Origin: Altericroceibacterium endophyticum
GTDB lineage: Bacteria > Pseudomonadota > Alphaproteobacteria > Sphingomonadales > Sphingomonadaceae
NCBI RefSeq assembly: GCF_009827595.1
Contig: NZ_WTYT01000002.1
Coordinates: forward strand, 496,001 to 560,000
Direction of reading: 5' to 3'
DNA: 64,000 nt
The stretch's first letter is position 1. Each line of letters begins with the position of its first letter. The position numbers and the translations under genes are program-made. Below the pieces are notes generated by a model. It worked only from the letters and a program-made list of their open reading frames with translations, searched no databases and was not told where the DNA came from. Positions 17,859 through 26,728 of the stretch are shown here, one piece after another.

Positions 17859-18917
17859 TCAGGCCGGGATGGCCTCCCCCTGCTGACAGGCCGCGGCACG
17901 GATGTCTGCGGCGAGCAGATCGACCTGCTGCGGGTCCGCGTCCCAAGCGAACATGAAGCGCGCGCCATTGCCAATGAAGGTATAGAAACGCCAGCCGCGC
18001 TCTCTGATCCCATCGAGCACCGGCTGAGGCGCGCTTACAAACACAGCATTGGATTCCACCGGGAAGATCAGGTGAAGATCGGTGCAATCGGCGATCGCAT
18101 GGGCCAGACGCTGCGCACAGCGATTGCCGTGTGCGGCATTGCTTAACCACGCTCCACTTTCCAGCACCCCGCTCCACGGTGCAGCAAGGAAGCGCATCTT
18201 GGAGGCCAATTGCCCCGCTTGTTTGCAGCGATAATCAAAATCCTGCGCCAGATCGCGGTCAAAAAACACCACCGCTTCGCTCACTGCCATGCCATTCTTG
18301 GTTCCACCAAAGCACAGCACATCGACCCCCGCACGCCAGCTTATATCCGCTGGGTCGCATTGCAGCGCCGCACAGGCGTGGGCGAAACGCGCACCGTCCA
18401 TATGCAGCTTCAAGCCCAATTCGCGGCATATCGCGGACAGAGCCTCTATTTCCGCAACGGAATAGACCAGCCCGCTTTCGGTTGGCTGGGTGATCGTGAC
18501 CACCCGCGGTTTGGGAAAGTGAATGTCGGATCGGCTGGTGGCAAGATCCCGCACCGCCTCCGGCGTCAATTTGCCATCAGGCGATTCCGCCACCATCAGC
18601 TTCGACCCGTTGGAAAAGAACTCCGGCGCGCCGCATTCATCGGTTTCCACATGGGCCAGACCTGAACAGATCACCGAATGGTATGACTGGCACAAGGCCG
18701 CCAGCGCCAGTGAATTGGCCGCCGTGCCGTTAAAGGCAAAATAGACATCGCAATTCGTGCCGAACAGCTCCCGCAAGGCATTCGCACCCGCCAGAGTCCA
18801 GACATCTTCACCATATGCAGGTGCGGAGCCACTATTGGCCTGCGCTATTGCCGCCATCGCCTCCGGGCAGATACCGGCATAATTGTCGCTGGCGAATTGC
18901 TGTCGTGGTTGGGTCAT
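17859..18917 (-). CDS. L-threonine aldolase-family PLP enzyme
   Basis: A 352-aa fold type I PLP enzyme of the threonine/beta-hydroxyamino-acid aldolase family (threonine to glycine and acetaldehyde in typical members). The PLP lysine is in CFGGTKNGMAVSEA. Other motifs are DNYAGICPEAM, FNGTAANSLALAAL, HVETDECGAPEFF and LKLHMDGARFAHA. The ATG at 18917 has GAGGAG upstream; an in-frame ATG 12 nt earlier lies on that RBS. The upstream 200 bp is rich in inverted repeats. Aryl-serine aldolase activity is possible in an aromatic-catabolic neighbourhood but is only a guess. Confidence 0.88.
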   Translation of the reverse strand: MTQPRQQFASDNYAGICPEAMAAIAQANSGSAPAYGEDVWTLAGANALRELFGTNCDVYFAFNGTAANSLALAALCQSYHSVICSGLAHVETDECGAPEFFSNGSKLMVAESPDGKLTPEAVRDLATSRSDIHFPKPRVVTITQPTESGLVYSVAEIEALSAICRELGLKLHMDGARFAHACAALQCDPADISWRAGVDVLCFGGTKNGMAVSEAVVFFDRDLAQDFDYRCKQAGQLASKMRFLAAPWSGVLESGAWLSNAAHGNRCAQRLAHAIADCTDLHLIFPVESNAVFVSAPQPVLDGIRERGWRFYTFIGNGARFMFAWDADPQQVDLLAADIRAAACQQGEAIPA

Positions 18918-18929
18918 ATCGCTCCTCAT

Positions 18930-19136
18930 ATCTGGTCTGCATGCAGGCCGGGCGATATGTGGCTGATATCCGCTATTGCCGGTCAGGCCACATCCCTCCA
19001 GCTGGAGGCACCACCTTGCGCGGAGCAGGTTGGTGTCGGAAATCCGACTCTTGATGCTGAGTGCGCCCTAGGCCGAGAGAGACACCGTGGCAAGGTTTCA
19101 ATTGAAATCGTGTCAGGCGCGGCACGGAAAGGAGAC
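18930..19136 (-). promoter_or_regulatory. Inverted-repeat-rich leader before threonine aldolase
   Basis: The region holds a 14-bp palindrome CCTCCAGCTGGAGG (18995-19008), a 7-bp inverted repeat ATGTGGC/GCCACAT (about 18955-18993), and the palindrome TTTCAATTGAAA (19096-19107). This is more pairing than expected by chance in 200 bp. I compared it by eye with glycine, SAM-II, cobalamin, serC and speF motifs and saw no match, so it is an unassigned candidate leader or operator region. Confidence 0.4.
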
Positions 19137-19760
19137 TTAATCCTCCGGCGGTTCCTGCCAGCCGGTTTCCTTCGCCCAGTGATTGGCCGCACCCATCATG
19201 ATGTCGAAAACCGGGTCCTTGATCCGTGAATAGCTGGTCGCATCATCGGGGAAGTGGTCGGCCAGTTCCGCTTTGAAGGCGCCATAGGCTGCCGCGACAT
19301 CCTGATGCGATCGCAGATAGTCGCGGTTGAGCAGTGCAAAACGCTGATTAAAGCGGCCCCTTTCGCGAATATGCACATTGATCCGCGGGTTCTGATAACA
19401 GAATAGATATTTGACCAGTTCCTCCTCGGGCAGCTGGCGCCCTGGCGGCATATGATCGCTCAGGCCAGCGCGATATTGGAAGCCCAGCTCCAGCCAGTCA
19501 TCCGGCTCAACCTGATCCAGCGTGTCGACGCTGATCTGGATATCGATCACATCCTTGCCTGCCAGCCCCGGCACGGCGGTCGAACCGATATGGTGGATCG
19601 TTGCCTCCGGCGGAGCCACCCGCCGCAACCATTTACGGGTTTCGATGAACCGCTGCGGCCAGTCATCCTGATAGGGATGCAGCAGAACACCATGCATCGG
19701 GTCTGGGTCAGATTCCGTGCGCGGCGCCTGGCCGCTCTCCGATGGTTTCTGGGTACTCAC
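19137..19760 (-). CDS. GrpB/UPF0157 family protein
   Basis: A 207-aa nucleotidyltransferase-fold protein of the GrpB family, function unknown. The signature VLLHPYQDDWPQRFIE, IHHIGSTAVPGLAGKDVIDIQISV and the later NVHIRERG, FRDYLR-like LNRDYLRSHQ and YxxxK-like AAYGAFKAELA are clear. Start: the GTG at 19760 overlaps the stop of the upstream hydrolase gene (GTGA), giving translational coupling; the ATG at 19697 is an alternative that still keeps the whole domain. Confidence 0.85.
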   Translation of the reverse strand: MSTQKPSESGQAPRTESDPDPMHGVLLHPYQDDWPQRFIETRKWLRRVAPPEATIHHIGSTAVPGLAGKDVIDIQISVDTLDQVEPDDWLELGFQYRAGLSDHMPPGRQLPEEELVKYLFCYQNPRINVHIRERGRFNQRFALLNRDYLRSHQDVAAAYGAFKAELADHFPDDATSYSRIKDPVFDIMMGAANHWAKETGWQEPPED

Positions 19761-20641
19761 AAGGCGGTATCGTAGAGCGACAGGAGCTGCGTCCACGCCT
19801 TCTCCGCCTGCGGCTTCGCATAGGAAGGGGAATCGGGCACCGTCCAGCCATGGTCTGCCGGATACACTTCCACTTCGGCCTTTTTCCCTGCTGCCTCGGC
19901 TGCGTCGCGCAGCTCATCTTTGGCTTCGGGGTCTTTCTCATCGTCATTCTCGGCGATCGCGAAGATGAATTGCGCCTCCGTATCCCCCAGCAGCTTGACC
20001 GGCGCGAGAGGATCATTGCCCACCAGACCGCCGCCATGAAAACTGGCCGCAGCCTTCACCCGGGGTGGCACCGAAGCCGCCGTCCAGACCGCAAATGGCC
20101 CGCCCATGCAGTATCCCTGCGTGCCGATTCCTTTTTCCGTATCAACGGCGCTTTGCTGGTCCAGCCAGTCGACCAAAGCCTCCGCATCACGCATGATGGA
20201 TTCCGCGGTCAACTTGCCGCGCCACGGGCCGACCGTCTGGAAACCGTCATTCCCGGCAAAATCGGCAAAATCTGAAAATTGCGGCGCGGCAATGTCGCGG
20301 TAATAGGGATTGGCGACCAGCACCGCATAGCCTTCCCGCGCGAGACGCCGGGCCATCATACGGAAGGAATCGCGCAATCCGGCAATATCGGGCCAGATGA
20401 TCACGCCCGGGCTTTGTCCGCCAGCCGGATGGACAAAAAACGCATCCATCACGCCATCAGCCGTCGTAATCTGTACCGATTTTTCGGTCAGCTGCTCCGG
20501 ACTGTCTTCATCGCCCGTTTCCGTCGCCGCATTGCCGTTTCCGGAAGAGCAGGCCGCCAACGCCGCCAGCGTACCGCCAGCGGCAAATTGCCGCCGGTTA
20601 ACACCGCGCGCCCAGCGAGCCAGATCACTTTCATCACACAT
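19757..20641 (-). CDS. Exported dienelactone-hydrolase-family lipoprotein
   Basis: A 294-aa alpha/beta hydrolase of the dienelactone hydrolase family. Residues about 15-32 look like a Tat-type signal (NRRQFAAGGTLAALAAC) with a lipobox-like LAAC, so it is probably a periplasmic or outer-membrane lipoprotein. The nucleophile is Cys in TQGYCMGGPFAV, the acid is probably Asp in AENDDEKDP, and the His is in ADHGW, giving the DLH Cys-Asp-His triad. Export is unusual for the chlorocatechol enzyme, so a role on extracytoplasmic esters or lactones is more likely. Confidence 0.85.
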   Translation of the reverse strand: MCDESDLARWARGVNRRQFAAGGTLAALAACSSGNGNAATETGDEDSPEQLTEKSVQITTADGVMDAFFVHPAGGQSPGVIIWPDIAGLRDSFRMMARRLAREGYAVLVANPYYRDIAAPQFSDFADFAGNDGFQTVGPWRGKLTAESIMRDAEALVDWLDQQSAVDTEKGIGTQGYCMGGPFAVWTAASVPPRVKAAASFHGGGLVGNDPLAPVKLLGDTEAQFIFAIAENDDEKDPEAKDELRDAAEAAGKKAEVEVYPADHGWTVPDSPSYAKPQAEKAWTQLLSLYDTAL

Positions 20642-20765
20642 ATTCGCTCTCCGGTTCGTTATCCGCCCAAGGGAGGCCCAAGAAAGGAAAGTGTATCATC
20701 CGGTCGCTTGTGGTCCAGTCATTCCACTATGACACCACCATGAAGCGGCCCCGGCGGTGACTGTA

Positions 20766-21695
20766 TCAGGTGAGATCATCCATTTTCATGAGGATTCCTG
20801 CCTCTGCCTTGCGCATGGCCTCACGCCGCAGTTCCTCGATTTTCAGGCGATCGGCGGGCGCTTCTTCATCCGGGAGCGCGGCCATGCTCGCGTCATATAT
20901 CTCCTTGAAATCCGGCCCATGTTCAGGATGGGTCAGGATCAGGCCGCGCTGTTCACCCATGCCGCGCAGGACCTTCTCGCCCACTTCGCGCGGATCCATG
21001 CCGGCTTCGAAAGCGGTTCCGAATTGCTCCAGCTCGGTCTTATCCGTTTCGCCAAAGCCGCTTTCGCCAAAATCATCGGGCCGCTTCAGCGCGCTGGTCC
21101 AGGCATTGGTGCGCGTCAGAGCGGGACAGCAAAGCGAGCAGCCGATCCCATGCGGGGCAAGATTGAAGCGCAGGCTCTCGGTCAGGCCGCGCACCGCGAA
21201 TTTACTGGCGGTATAGATCCCTGCCTGTGGCCCCGGCAGAAAGGCAGCCATGCTGGCTATATTGACGACATGGCGGCGCCCGGTCGATTGTTTGATAGCG
21301 GGAAGGAAACTGACGATCCCGTTCACCACACCCCCGAAATTGACCCCCATGATCCAGTCAAAATCATCATAAGTCGCCTCATCCGTCGGGCCAAAGACAG
21401 ACACGCCGGCATTGTTGACCAGCACATGCACTTCACCGAAATGATCCTTCACCTGCGCTGCCACTTCGGCGAAGCGATCACGGTCCGTCACATCCAGCTT
21501 GCAGAAGAGCGGCTCTTCATATCCTTGCGCGGCAAACCATTGCGCGGTCTGTGCCCGGTCCGCCTCATTGCGATAGGATAGCGCCAGCCGCATACCGGCA
21601 TCGGCGAAGGCCTGCGCTATCCCCAGACCAATGCCAGTGACGGCGCCGGTGATGAAGGCCACGCGCCCTTCCCAAGGCCGGTTTTCGTTGCTCAT
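20766..21695 (-). CDS. Short-chain dehydrogenase, LigD/LigL/LigN-like (Calpha-dehydrogenase type)
   Basis: A 309-aa classical SDR with cofactor motif TGAVTGIGLGIA, NNAGVSVFG, and catalytic Ser-Tyr-Lys in NIASMAAFLPG and YTASK. It has a C-terminal extension with LILTHPEHGPDFKEIYDASMAALPDE, which resembles the tail of lignin-dimer Calpha-dehydrogenases (about 290-305 aa) rather than short 250-aa SDRs. Such enzymes oxidise the benzylic alcohol of beta-aryl ethers to the ketone that etherases need. The ATG at 21695 was chosen for its GAGAGGAAA upstream. It diverges from the SnoaL-like gene. Substrate is inferred from context only. Confidence 0.75.
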   Translation of the reverse strand: MSNENRPWEGRVAFITGAVTGIGLGIAQAFADAGMRLALSYRNEADRAQTAQWFAAQGYEEPLFCKLDVTDRDRFAEVAAQVKDHFGEVHVLVNNAGVSVFGPTDEATYDDFDWIMGVNFGGVVNGIVSFLPAIKQSTGRRHVVNIASMAAFLPGPQAGIYTASKFAVRGLTESLRFNLAPHGIGCSLCCPALTRTNAWTSALKRPDDFGESGFGETDKTELEQFGTAFEAGMDPREVGEKVLRGMGEQRGLILTHPEHGPDFKEIYDASMAALPDEEAPADRLKIEELRREAMRKAEAGILMKMDDLT

Positions 21696-21769
21696 GTCCG
21701 TTTTTCCTCTCGCATATTCTTTGTGCTTTGTTAGTACCTCATACAAACAAACAAAAGGGGAGAGTCGAG

Positions 21770-22465
21770 ATGAGCGACACAGAAGTCCGCTTGCAGAAGC
21801 TTGAACACCGCGTAGGCGAACTGGAAGACATCAACGCCATTCGCCGGCTGCATTGGTCCTATGGCTATTACATTGACTTTAACCGACCTGAAGAAGTCGC
21901 GCAGCTTTTTGCCGAAGATGGCGTGGTGGTCTTCCTGTCGGGTGAATATGTTGGCCATGCGGGCGTAAAGCGGCTTTATGGCGACTGGATCGCCGGGCGC
22001 TTCACCGGTGGCCGCCCCGGCCCGGTGGATGGCCTTTTGCTCGATCATTTCCAGATGCAGGACATCATCACTGTCGCGCCTGACCGTCAGACCGCGAAGG
22101 GCCGTTTCCACGGCATCCTGTTTGGCGGGTGGCACAAGGACTATCAGGAAACGAAGGAAGACTTCATGCCTGAGCAGTTCTACGAGGCCGGCATTTATGA
22201 AAATGACTATGTGCTGGAAGACGGCGTCTGGAAGATCAAACGCCTCGACTACATGATGCAATGGCAGGGCGATTACGACAAGGGCTGGGCCCATACGACA
22301 TCGCATCTCCAGCCCGCCGACAAGACCTATCCGGAAGATCCGCTCGGCCCGGACCGGCTGCTCCCCGAAAGCGCGCATCGCCCCACCTGGCCGCTGCGCA
22401 AGGATGTGCCGATGCATTTTGCCCATCCGCGTTTCGGCGCCCTCTTTGCCGGGCAGGAAAAGTGA
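21770..22465 (+). CDS. SnoaL/NTF2-like domain protein (possible dimer lyase)
   Basis: A 231-aa cone-fold protein with N-terminal coiled segment (VRLQKLEHRVGELEDINAIRRLHWSYGYYID) and a SnoaL_4-type domain (QLFAEDGVVVFLSGEYVGHAGVKRLYGDW, DHFQMQDIITVAPDRQTAKGRF). The ATG at 21770 has GGGGAGAG upstream. NTF2-like proteins in sphingomonads include LdpA and LsdE, which split formaldehyde or aldehyde from lignin-derived diarylpropanes. The length and tail here make that type of lyase a reasonable hypothesis, but bile-acid-dehydratase-like or other SnoaL functions are equally possible. Its stop overlaps the next gene by 4 nt. Confidence 0.7.
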   Translation: MSDTEVRLQKLEHRVGELEDINAIRRLHWSYGYYIDFNRPEEVAQLFAEDGVVVFLSGEYVGHAGVKRLYGDWIAGRFTGGRPGPVDGLLLDHFQMQDIITVAPDRQTAKGRFHGILFGGWHKDYQETKEDFMPEQFYEAGIYENDYVLEDGVWKIKRLDYMMQWQGDYDKGWAHTTSHLQPADKTYPEDPLGPDRLLPESAHRPTWPLRKDVPMHFAHPRFGALFAGQEK

Positions 22466-22971
22466 GCCTGCTCAAAGGCGCGTTGATCTCAGGCGCGCTG
22501 GCCCTCATCACCGCGCCAATGCCTCTGTTGGCGCGGGATAGTGGCGCGTCAGATGCTGCAGAAAATGCTGCGCCTGCTGCGGAAACGCGCCATTGTACGC
22601 TCAATGCCCGGCAGGTCGTGGAACGCTTCATTCCGCTTTTTTACGATCAGAAAAATGCCAGGCTGGCCTTCGATCGCTGGGTTCATCCTGATTATATCCA
22701 GCATAATCCGATTGCCCCCGACGGCGCAGAAGCGGCTGTAAACACGCTGCAGCCCTTTTTCGATGCCATGCCGGATATGCAATATACCGTGCACCGGGTC
22801 ATCGCCGAAGACGGGCTGGTCATGGTTCACAACCATCTGAAGATGAATGAAGAGGACCGCGGCAGCGCCGTCATCGACATCTTCCGCGTGGAAGACTGCA
22901 AAATCGTTGAACATTGGGATGTGATCCAGGCGGTGCCGGACAAATCCATGAACGAGAACACCATGTTCTGA
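22462..22971 (+). CDS. Secreted NTF2-like/SnoaL-like protein
   Basis: A 169-aa protein starting at GTG 22462, overlapping the previous stop (GTGA) with AGGAAAA upstream. Residues about 1-25 (VSLLKGALISGALALITAP ending at LLARDS) are a signal peptide, so it is exported. The rest is a SnoaL-like polyketide-cyclase-type domain: FIPLFYDQKNARLAFDRWV, YIQHNP, then a C-terminal DIFRVEDCKIVEHWDVIQ. Family members include hydrolases and lyases, often uncharacterised. Coupling to the cytosolic SnoaL-like protein suggests they act on the same compound in different compartments. Confidence 0.75.
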   Translation: MSLLKGALISGALALITAPMPLLARDSGASDAAENAAPAAETRHCTLNARQVVERFIPLFYDQKNARLAFDRWVHPDYIQHNPIAPDGAEAAVNTLQPFFDAMPDMQYTVHRVIAEDGLVMVHNHLKMNEEDRGSAVIDIFRVEDCKIVEHWDVIQAVPDKSMNENTMF

Positions 22972-23039
22972 ATACCGTGAATTTGCCCGGCACAGGAGCG
23001 CAACAGCGCCGCCGGGCAATATACAAAGGGGATAGAGCG

Positions 23040-24167
23040 ATGCCGAAACTTCCCGATGGGAGCGAGAAGGGGCTGCGCGGTCATCTGAGTGATGAGCGCG
23101 GCATTCGTGAAAGAGTGGGCATGGCCCCGCCAGCCGGTCAGATCCTGCGCGATACGCCTTATAAACGCATCGCGGTGGAGGAAGCCTGGACCTTCCCCGC
23201 CCTGGTAAAGGCCCAGCGGGAATATCTCGCCAGCGGGGAAATGGACGACCCTGCGCTCAAAATGGCTGGAATGTTTGCGGCCATGCCAGCTTTGCAGGAG
23301 ATGCTGCAGGATCTGGACGAATTGCGCCTCTCCCACATGGATGAATATGGCATCGACCGGCAATTGCTGCTGCTCACCGCGCCCGGTGTGCAGGTGGTGC
23401 GCCCGGGTGAGGGCACACCGCTTGCTCGCGAGGCGAATGACATCGCCGCCGATGCCTGTCGCCGCCATCCCGATCGTTTTTCCGCCTGCGCAGCGTTTGA
23501 CCCGCGCGATGTCGCCGGATCAGTCCGCGAAATTGAGCGCGCCATGAACTATCTCGGCCTCGCCGGCGCGGTCCTCAATTCTCATTTTCAGGGGCATTAT
23601 CTCGACGAGCCGGACTATTGGCCGATTCTGGAAGCGCTGGAAGCCAATGATGCGGCGCTCTATATTCACCCCACCGCGCCCTTTGATGCGCCGCAATATG
23701 CGCAGCGCGGCTTCACTGGCGCATTGGGCGGTTTTCCGCATGATGTGTGGCTGCATGCCATGGGCCTGATTTTCTCCGGCGCCTTTGACCGCTTCCCCAA
23801 ATTGCGGCTGATTCTTGGCCATCTTGGCGAATGTATGCCGCTGCATCTTTATCGCTTCGACTGGATGCAGAGTAATGCCGATAATGTTCCCGGCCTGCGC
23901 GGTGGGCAGCCGCCGGTAAAGCTGAAACACCCCGTGAGCCATTATTTCCAGAACAATATCTGGATCACCACCAGCGGCGTTGGCTGGGAACCTGCAATCA
24001 AGTTCTGCATGGATGTGATGGGCGCTGACCGGGTGCTCTATGCAATGGACTACCCCTATCAGCAAAGCAGCGATGAAGTGGCGGCCTATGACAGGCTGGG
24101 AATTTCGGACGCGGACAAAAAATTGTTGATGGAAGACAACGCCAAGCGCGTTTTTCGCCTGAAATAA
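23040..24167 (+). CDS. LigW-like amidohydrolase-fold non-oxidative decarboxylase
   Basis: A 375-aa Amidohydrolase_2 protein. Instead of HxH at strand 1 it has RIAVEEAW (Glu47-Glu48-Ala), as in 5-carboxyvanillate decarboxylase LigW and gamma-resorcylate decarboxylase. Other ligands are His in LYIHPTAP, His in ILGHLGE and Asp in LYAMDYPY. This set fits a metal-dependent (Mn or Zn) aryl carboxylate decarboxylase. About 30 extra residues precede the barrel. The ATG at 23040 follows GGGGATAGAGCG. A substrate such as a carboxylated guaiacyl compound is inferred from the neighbourhood; a hydrolase role cannot be ruled out. Confidence 0.75.
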   Translation: MPKLPDGSEKGLRGHLSDERGIRERVGMAPPAGQILRDTPYKRIAVEEAWTFPALVKAQREYLASGEMDDPALKMAGMFAAMPALQEMLQDLDELRLSHMDEYGIDRQLLLLTAPGVQVVRPGEGTPLAREANDIAADACRRHPDRFSACAAFDPRDVAGSVREIERAMNYLGLAGAVLNSHFQGHYLDEPDYWPILEALEANDAALYIHPTAPFDAPQYAQRGFTGALGGFPHDVWLHAMGLIFSGAFDRFPKLRLILGHLGECMPLHLYRFDWMQSNADNVPGLRGGQPPVKLKHPVSHYFQNNIWITTSGVGWEPAIKFCMDVMGADRVLYAMDYPYQQSSDEVAAYDRLGISDADKKLLMEDNAKRVFRLK

Positions 24168-24361
24168 CACCGCCTCCAATCCATTAAGATTGACATTATC
24201 TGCGCATTCCGCAAAAAATCTGTGGCGTAATTACTACACATAACGTGTGTTTCTGCATCCATCTGGAATAGGTGGTTGCATGGACTGCGCCAAAATGGCT
24301 TAGATGAACTTGTAGGAATTCGGCACGTTAGAGGCCGATCCGGTAATAAATGAGGATGCTG
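24168..24361 (+). promoter_or_regulatory. Upstream region of the TonB-dependent receptor
   Basis: This AT-richer gap holds a consensus-like TTGACA at 24190-24195, although the matching -10 (AAAAAT at 24214-24219) is poor, and an inverted repeat ACACA-N5-TGTGT at 24236-24250 that could be an operator. The receptor is thus probably controlled separately from the preceding decarboxylase gene. Confidence 0.4.
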
Positions 24362-26710
24362 ATGATCACACGAAAATTCACCCACAGCACCCGTGCGCTC
24401 GCTTTTGGCGCATCGGCCCTGGCATTGACTGTCTCCGCTCCGGCTTTCGCTCAGGACGCGGACAAAACCACCGCTGCAACCGGCAATCAGATTGCGGAAA
24501 TCGTCGTGACGGCGCAGTTCCGTGAACAGCGTTTGCAGGATACGCCGCTGGCGATCACTGCGGTCGATTCGGCTTTGCTCGAAGCCCGCAGTCAGGACGA
24601 TATCGAAGCCGTGGCCAAGCAGGCGCCTTCGGTCACCTTGCAGGAACAGGGCGGTGCCTATGGCGCTTCCATGGGCGCCTCCATCCGCGGCATCGGCCAG
24701 TTCGACTTCAACCCGGCCTATGAACCCGGCGTTGGCATGTATATCGATGATGTCTATTATCCGACGCTGACCGGCGCCAATTTCGACCTGCTCGATCTGG
24801 AACGGGTGGAAGTTCTGCGCGGCCCGCAGGGGACGCTGACCGGCCGGAACTCGATCGGCGGCGCGATCAAGCTGTTTTCCAAGAAGCCGAGCAATGAAAG
24901 CTCCGCCTTTGCCGAAGCCAGCTATGGCTCGCGCGACCGTCTGGAACTGCGTGCCGGGATGAACATCCCCATTACCTCCAACCTCTATGCCCGCGTGTCC
25001 GGCGTGCATAAGGAGCAGGACGGCTATGTCGACCAGATCGACTATGGCTGCGCCAATCCCAACAACACGGACGGTGTCGACGGTGCACCGATCCTGCCGA
25101 CCATCGGCAGTGACGGAACCGGCGAAACCTGCAAGCTGGCCGATCTCGGCAATACCAACTATTCGGGTCTGCGCGGTGCGCTGCGCTGGGAAGCCTCACC
25201 TGACGTCGATTTGATGGTGATTGCCGATTATCAGAATTCGGATCGCTACAGCGCGGGTGAAGTCCAGCTGGTCGGTCCCAGCCAGTTCGATTGCGGCAAA
25301 TATTGCACCTATGCCAACTGGTTCCTGCCCGCTGCGGGCCAGGCCGGCGCCTATTACACCAGCAACCGTAACAAGTTCAGCGGCTGGGGCGTTTCCGGTC
25401 ATGCGGACATCAATCTGGGCGCAGGTCTGCAGCTTCAGTCGATCACCGCCTACCGGGAATATAACAACAAATGGGGCACGGATGACGATTTCTCACCTGA
25501 TCCAAAAATCGCGGCCGGTGGTATCAACGATCTCGATTTCTGGTTCTTCAGCCAGGAACTGCGCCTGAACGGTTCGATTGGCGAGAATATCGATTTCACG
25601 CTCGGCGGCTTCTATTCCGATCAGCGCAGCACCTATTTCACGCAGCAGGATATTCGCTACATCATTCCAGGTGCAGCGGTACAGTTCATCGGCAACGATC
25701 CAGTCAATGCGGATTCCAAGGCGGCTTTCGGTACCGTCATCTTCAAGCCCACTTATGGCATGACGATTACCGGCGGTATTCGCTATACGGAAGAGCATAA
25801 GGATTACACCTTCGTCCGCCGTAATTTCCAATATGAAAAAGCCCCCATCCTGCTCGACATCGACAAGTTGGACGGTCTGACCTCAGTCTATGATGGCGAC
25901 CGGGTCGACTGGCGCGTATCAGTCGATTATCGCTTCTCACCTGCGGTACTCGCCTATGCGACTGTCAGCACCGGCTTCAAAGGCGGCGGCGTGACAGCGC
26001 GCCCCTTCCTGCCGCAACATGCCGAAGAGGGCGATTTCGGCCCGGAAACCGTGACGTCTTATGAAGCCGGTCTGAAAACAAATCTGTTCGACCGCAGGGT
26101 TCAGCTGAACCTCGCCGCATTCTATAATGACTATAAGGACATTCAGCTGCCACTGTCCGATTGTTCCGCATATGGCGGCAATCCTTGCGCAGTGGTTGCC
26201 AATGCCGGCGATGGCAAGATTTACGGCTTCGAAGCCGAATTGAATGCCGAACCGATTGACGGTCTGATGATTGATGGATCGCTCAGCCTGCTGGGGTCGG
26301 AATATACCTATATTGCACCGGCAGTCGGCAACAGTGTTCAGGATGACGACCCGATTGTTTCGCCGGAAGTGCAATTCAGCGCCGGTATTCAATATGAGAT
26401 TGGTCTGGGTGACAGTGGCTCGGTCACTCCGCGCTTCGATCTTTCCTATCGTGGCAAGGATTTCCGCGGGCACGCACTCGACGTAGTCAGCGACGAATAT
26501 CAATATATCGATGCTTATGCGCTGGCGAATGGCCGCCTGACCTATCGCAATGCCGATCGCGATCTGTCGGTCTCGCTTGAAGTGCTGAATATATTCGACA
26601 AATACTATATGCCTGCGCGTTTCGATGCGGTGTATGGTTTCACGGGTACGGCTTACGCTCTGGTCGGCCGTCCGCGCGAATGGCGCGTATCGCTCCGCAA
26701 GGATTTCTGA
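24362..26710 (+). CDS. TonB-dependent outer-membrane receptor
   Basis: A 782-aa outer-membrane active transporter. It starts with a signal peptide (cleavage after SAPAFA-Q), then a TonB-box-like EIVVTAQ, the plug domain (RLQDTPLAITAV, SVTLQEQGG, ERVEVLRGPQGTLTGRNSIGGAIKLFSKKP) and a 22-strand barrel ending in an aromatic residue (SLRKDF), the sphingomonad type. Among the ATGs at 24350, 24356 and 24362 the last has GAGG at ideal spacing. Flanking catabolic genes and absence of iron-uptake genes suggest an aromatic oligomer or dimer substrate rather than a siderophore, as for DdvT-type transporters (inference). Confidence 0.93.
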   Translation: MITRKFTHSTRALAFGASALALTVSAPAFAQDADKTTAATGNQIAEIVVTAQFREQRLQDTPLAITAVDSALLEARSQDDIEAVAKQAPSVTLQEQGGAYGASMGASIRGIGQFDFNPAYEPGVGMYIDDVYYPTLTGANFDLLDLERVEVLRGPQGTLTGRNSIGGAIKLFSKKPSNESSAFAEASYGSRDRLELRAGMNIPITSNLYARVSGVHKEQDGYVDQIDYGCANPNNTDGVDGAPILPTIGSDGTGETCKLADLGNTNYSGLRGALRWEASPDVDLMVIADYQNSDRYSAGEVQLVGPSQFDCGKYCTYANWFLPAAGQAGAYYTSNRNKFSGWGVSGHADINLGAGLQLQSITAYREYNNKWGTDDDFSPDPKIAAGGINDLDFWFFSQELRLNGSIGENIDFTLGGFYSDQRSTYFTQQDIRYIIPGAAVQFIGNDPVNADSKAAFGTVIFKPTYGMTITGGIRYTEEHKDYTFVRRNFQYEKAPILLDIDKLDGLTSVYDGDRVDWRVSVDYRFSPAVLAYATVSTGFKGGGVTARPFLPQHAEEGDFGPETVTSYEAGLKTNLFDRRVQLNLAAFYNDYKDIQLPLSDCSAYGGNPCAVVANAGDGKIYGFEAELNAEPIDGLMIDGSLSLLGSEYTYIAPAVGNSVQDDDPIVSPEVQFSAGIQYEIGLGDSGSVTPRFDLSYRGKDFRGHALDVVSDEYQYIDAYALANGRLTYRNADRDLSVSLEVLNIFDKYYMPARFDAVYGFTGTAYALVGRPREWRVSLRKDF

Positions 26711-26728
26711 TCCTTCGAACACTTAATG

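Noticed and set aside
18930-19136. Known riboswitch before threonine aldolase
   Set aside because: By eye it lacks the conserved cores of glycine, SAM-II, cobalamin and speF motifs; kept only as an unassigned structured leader.
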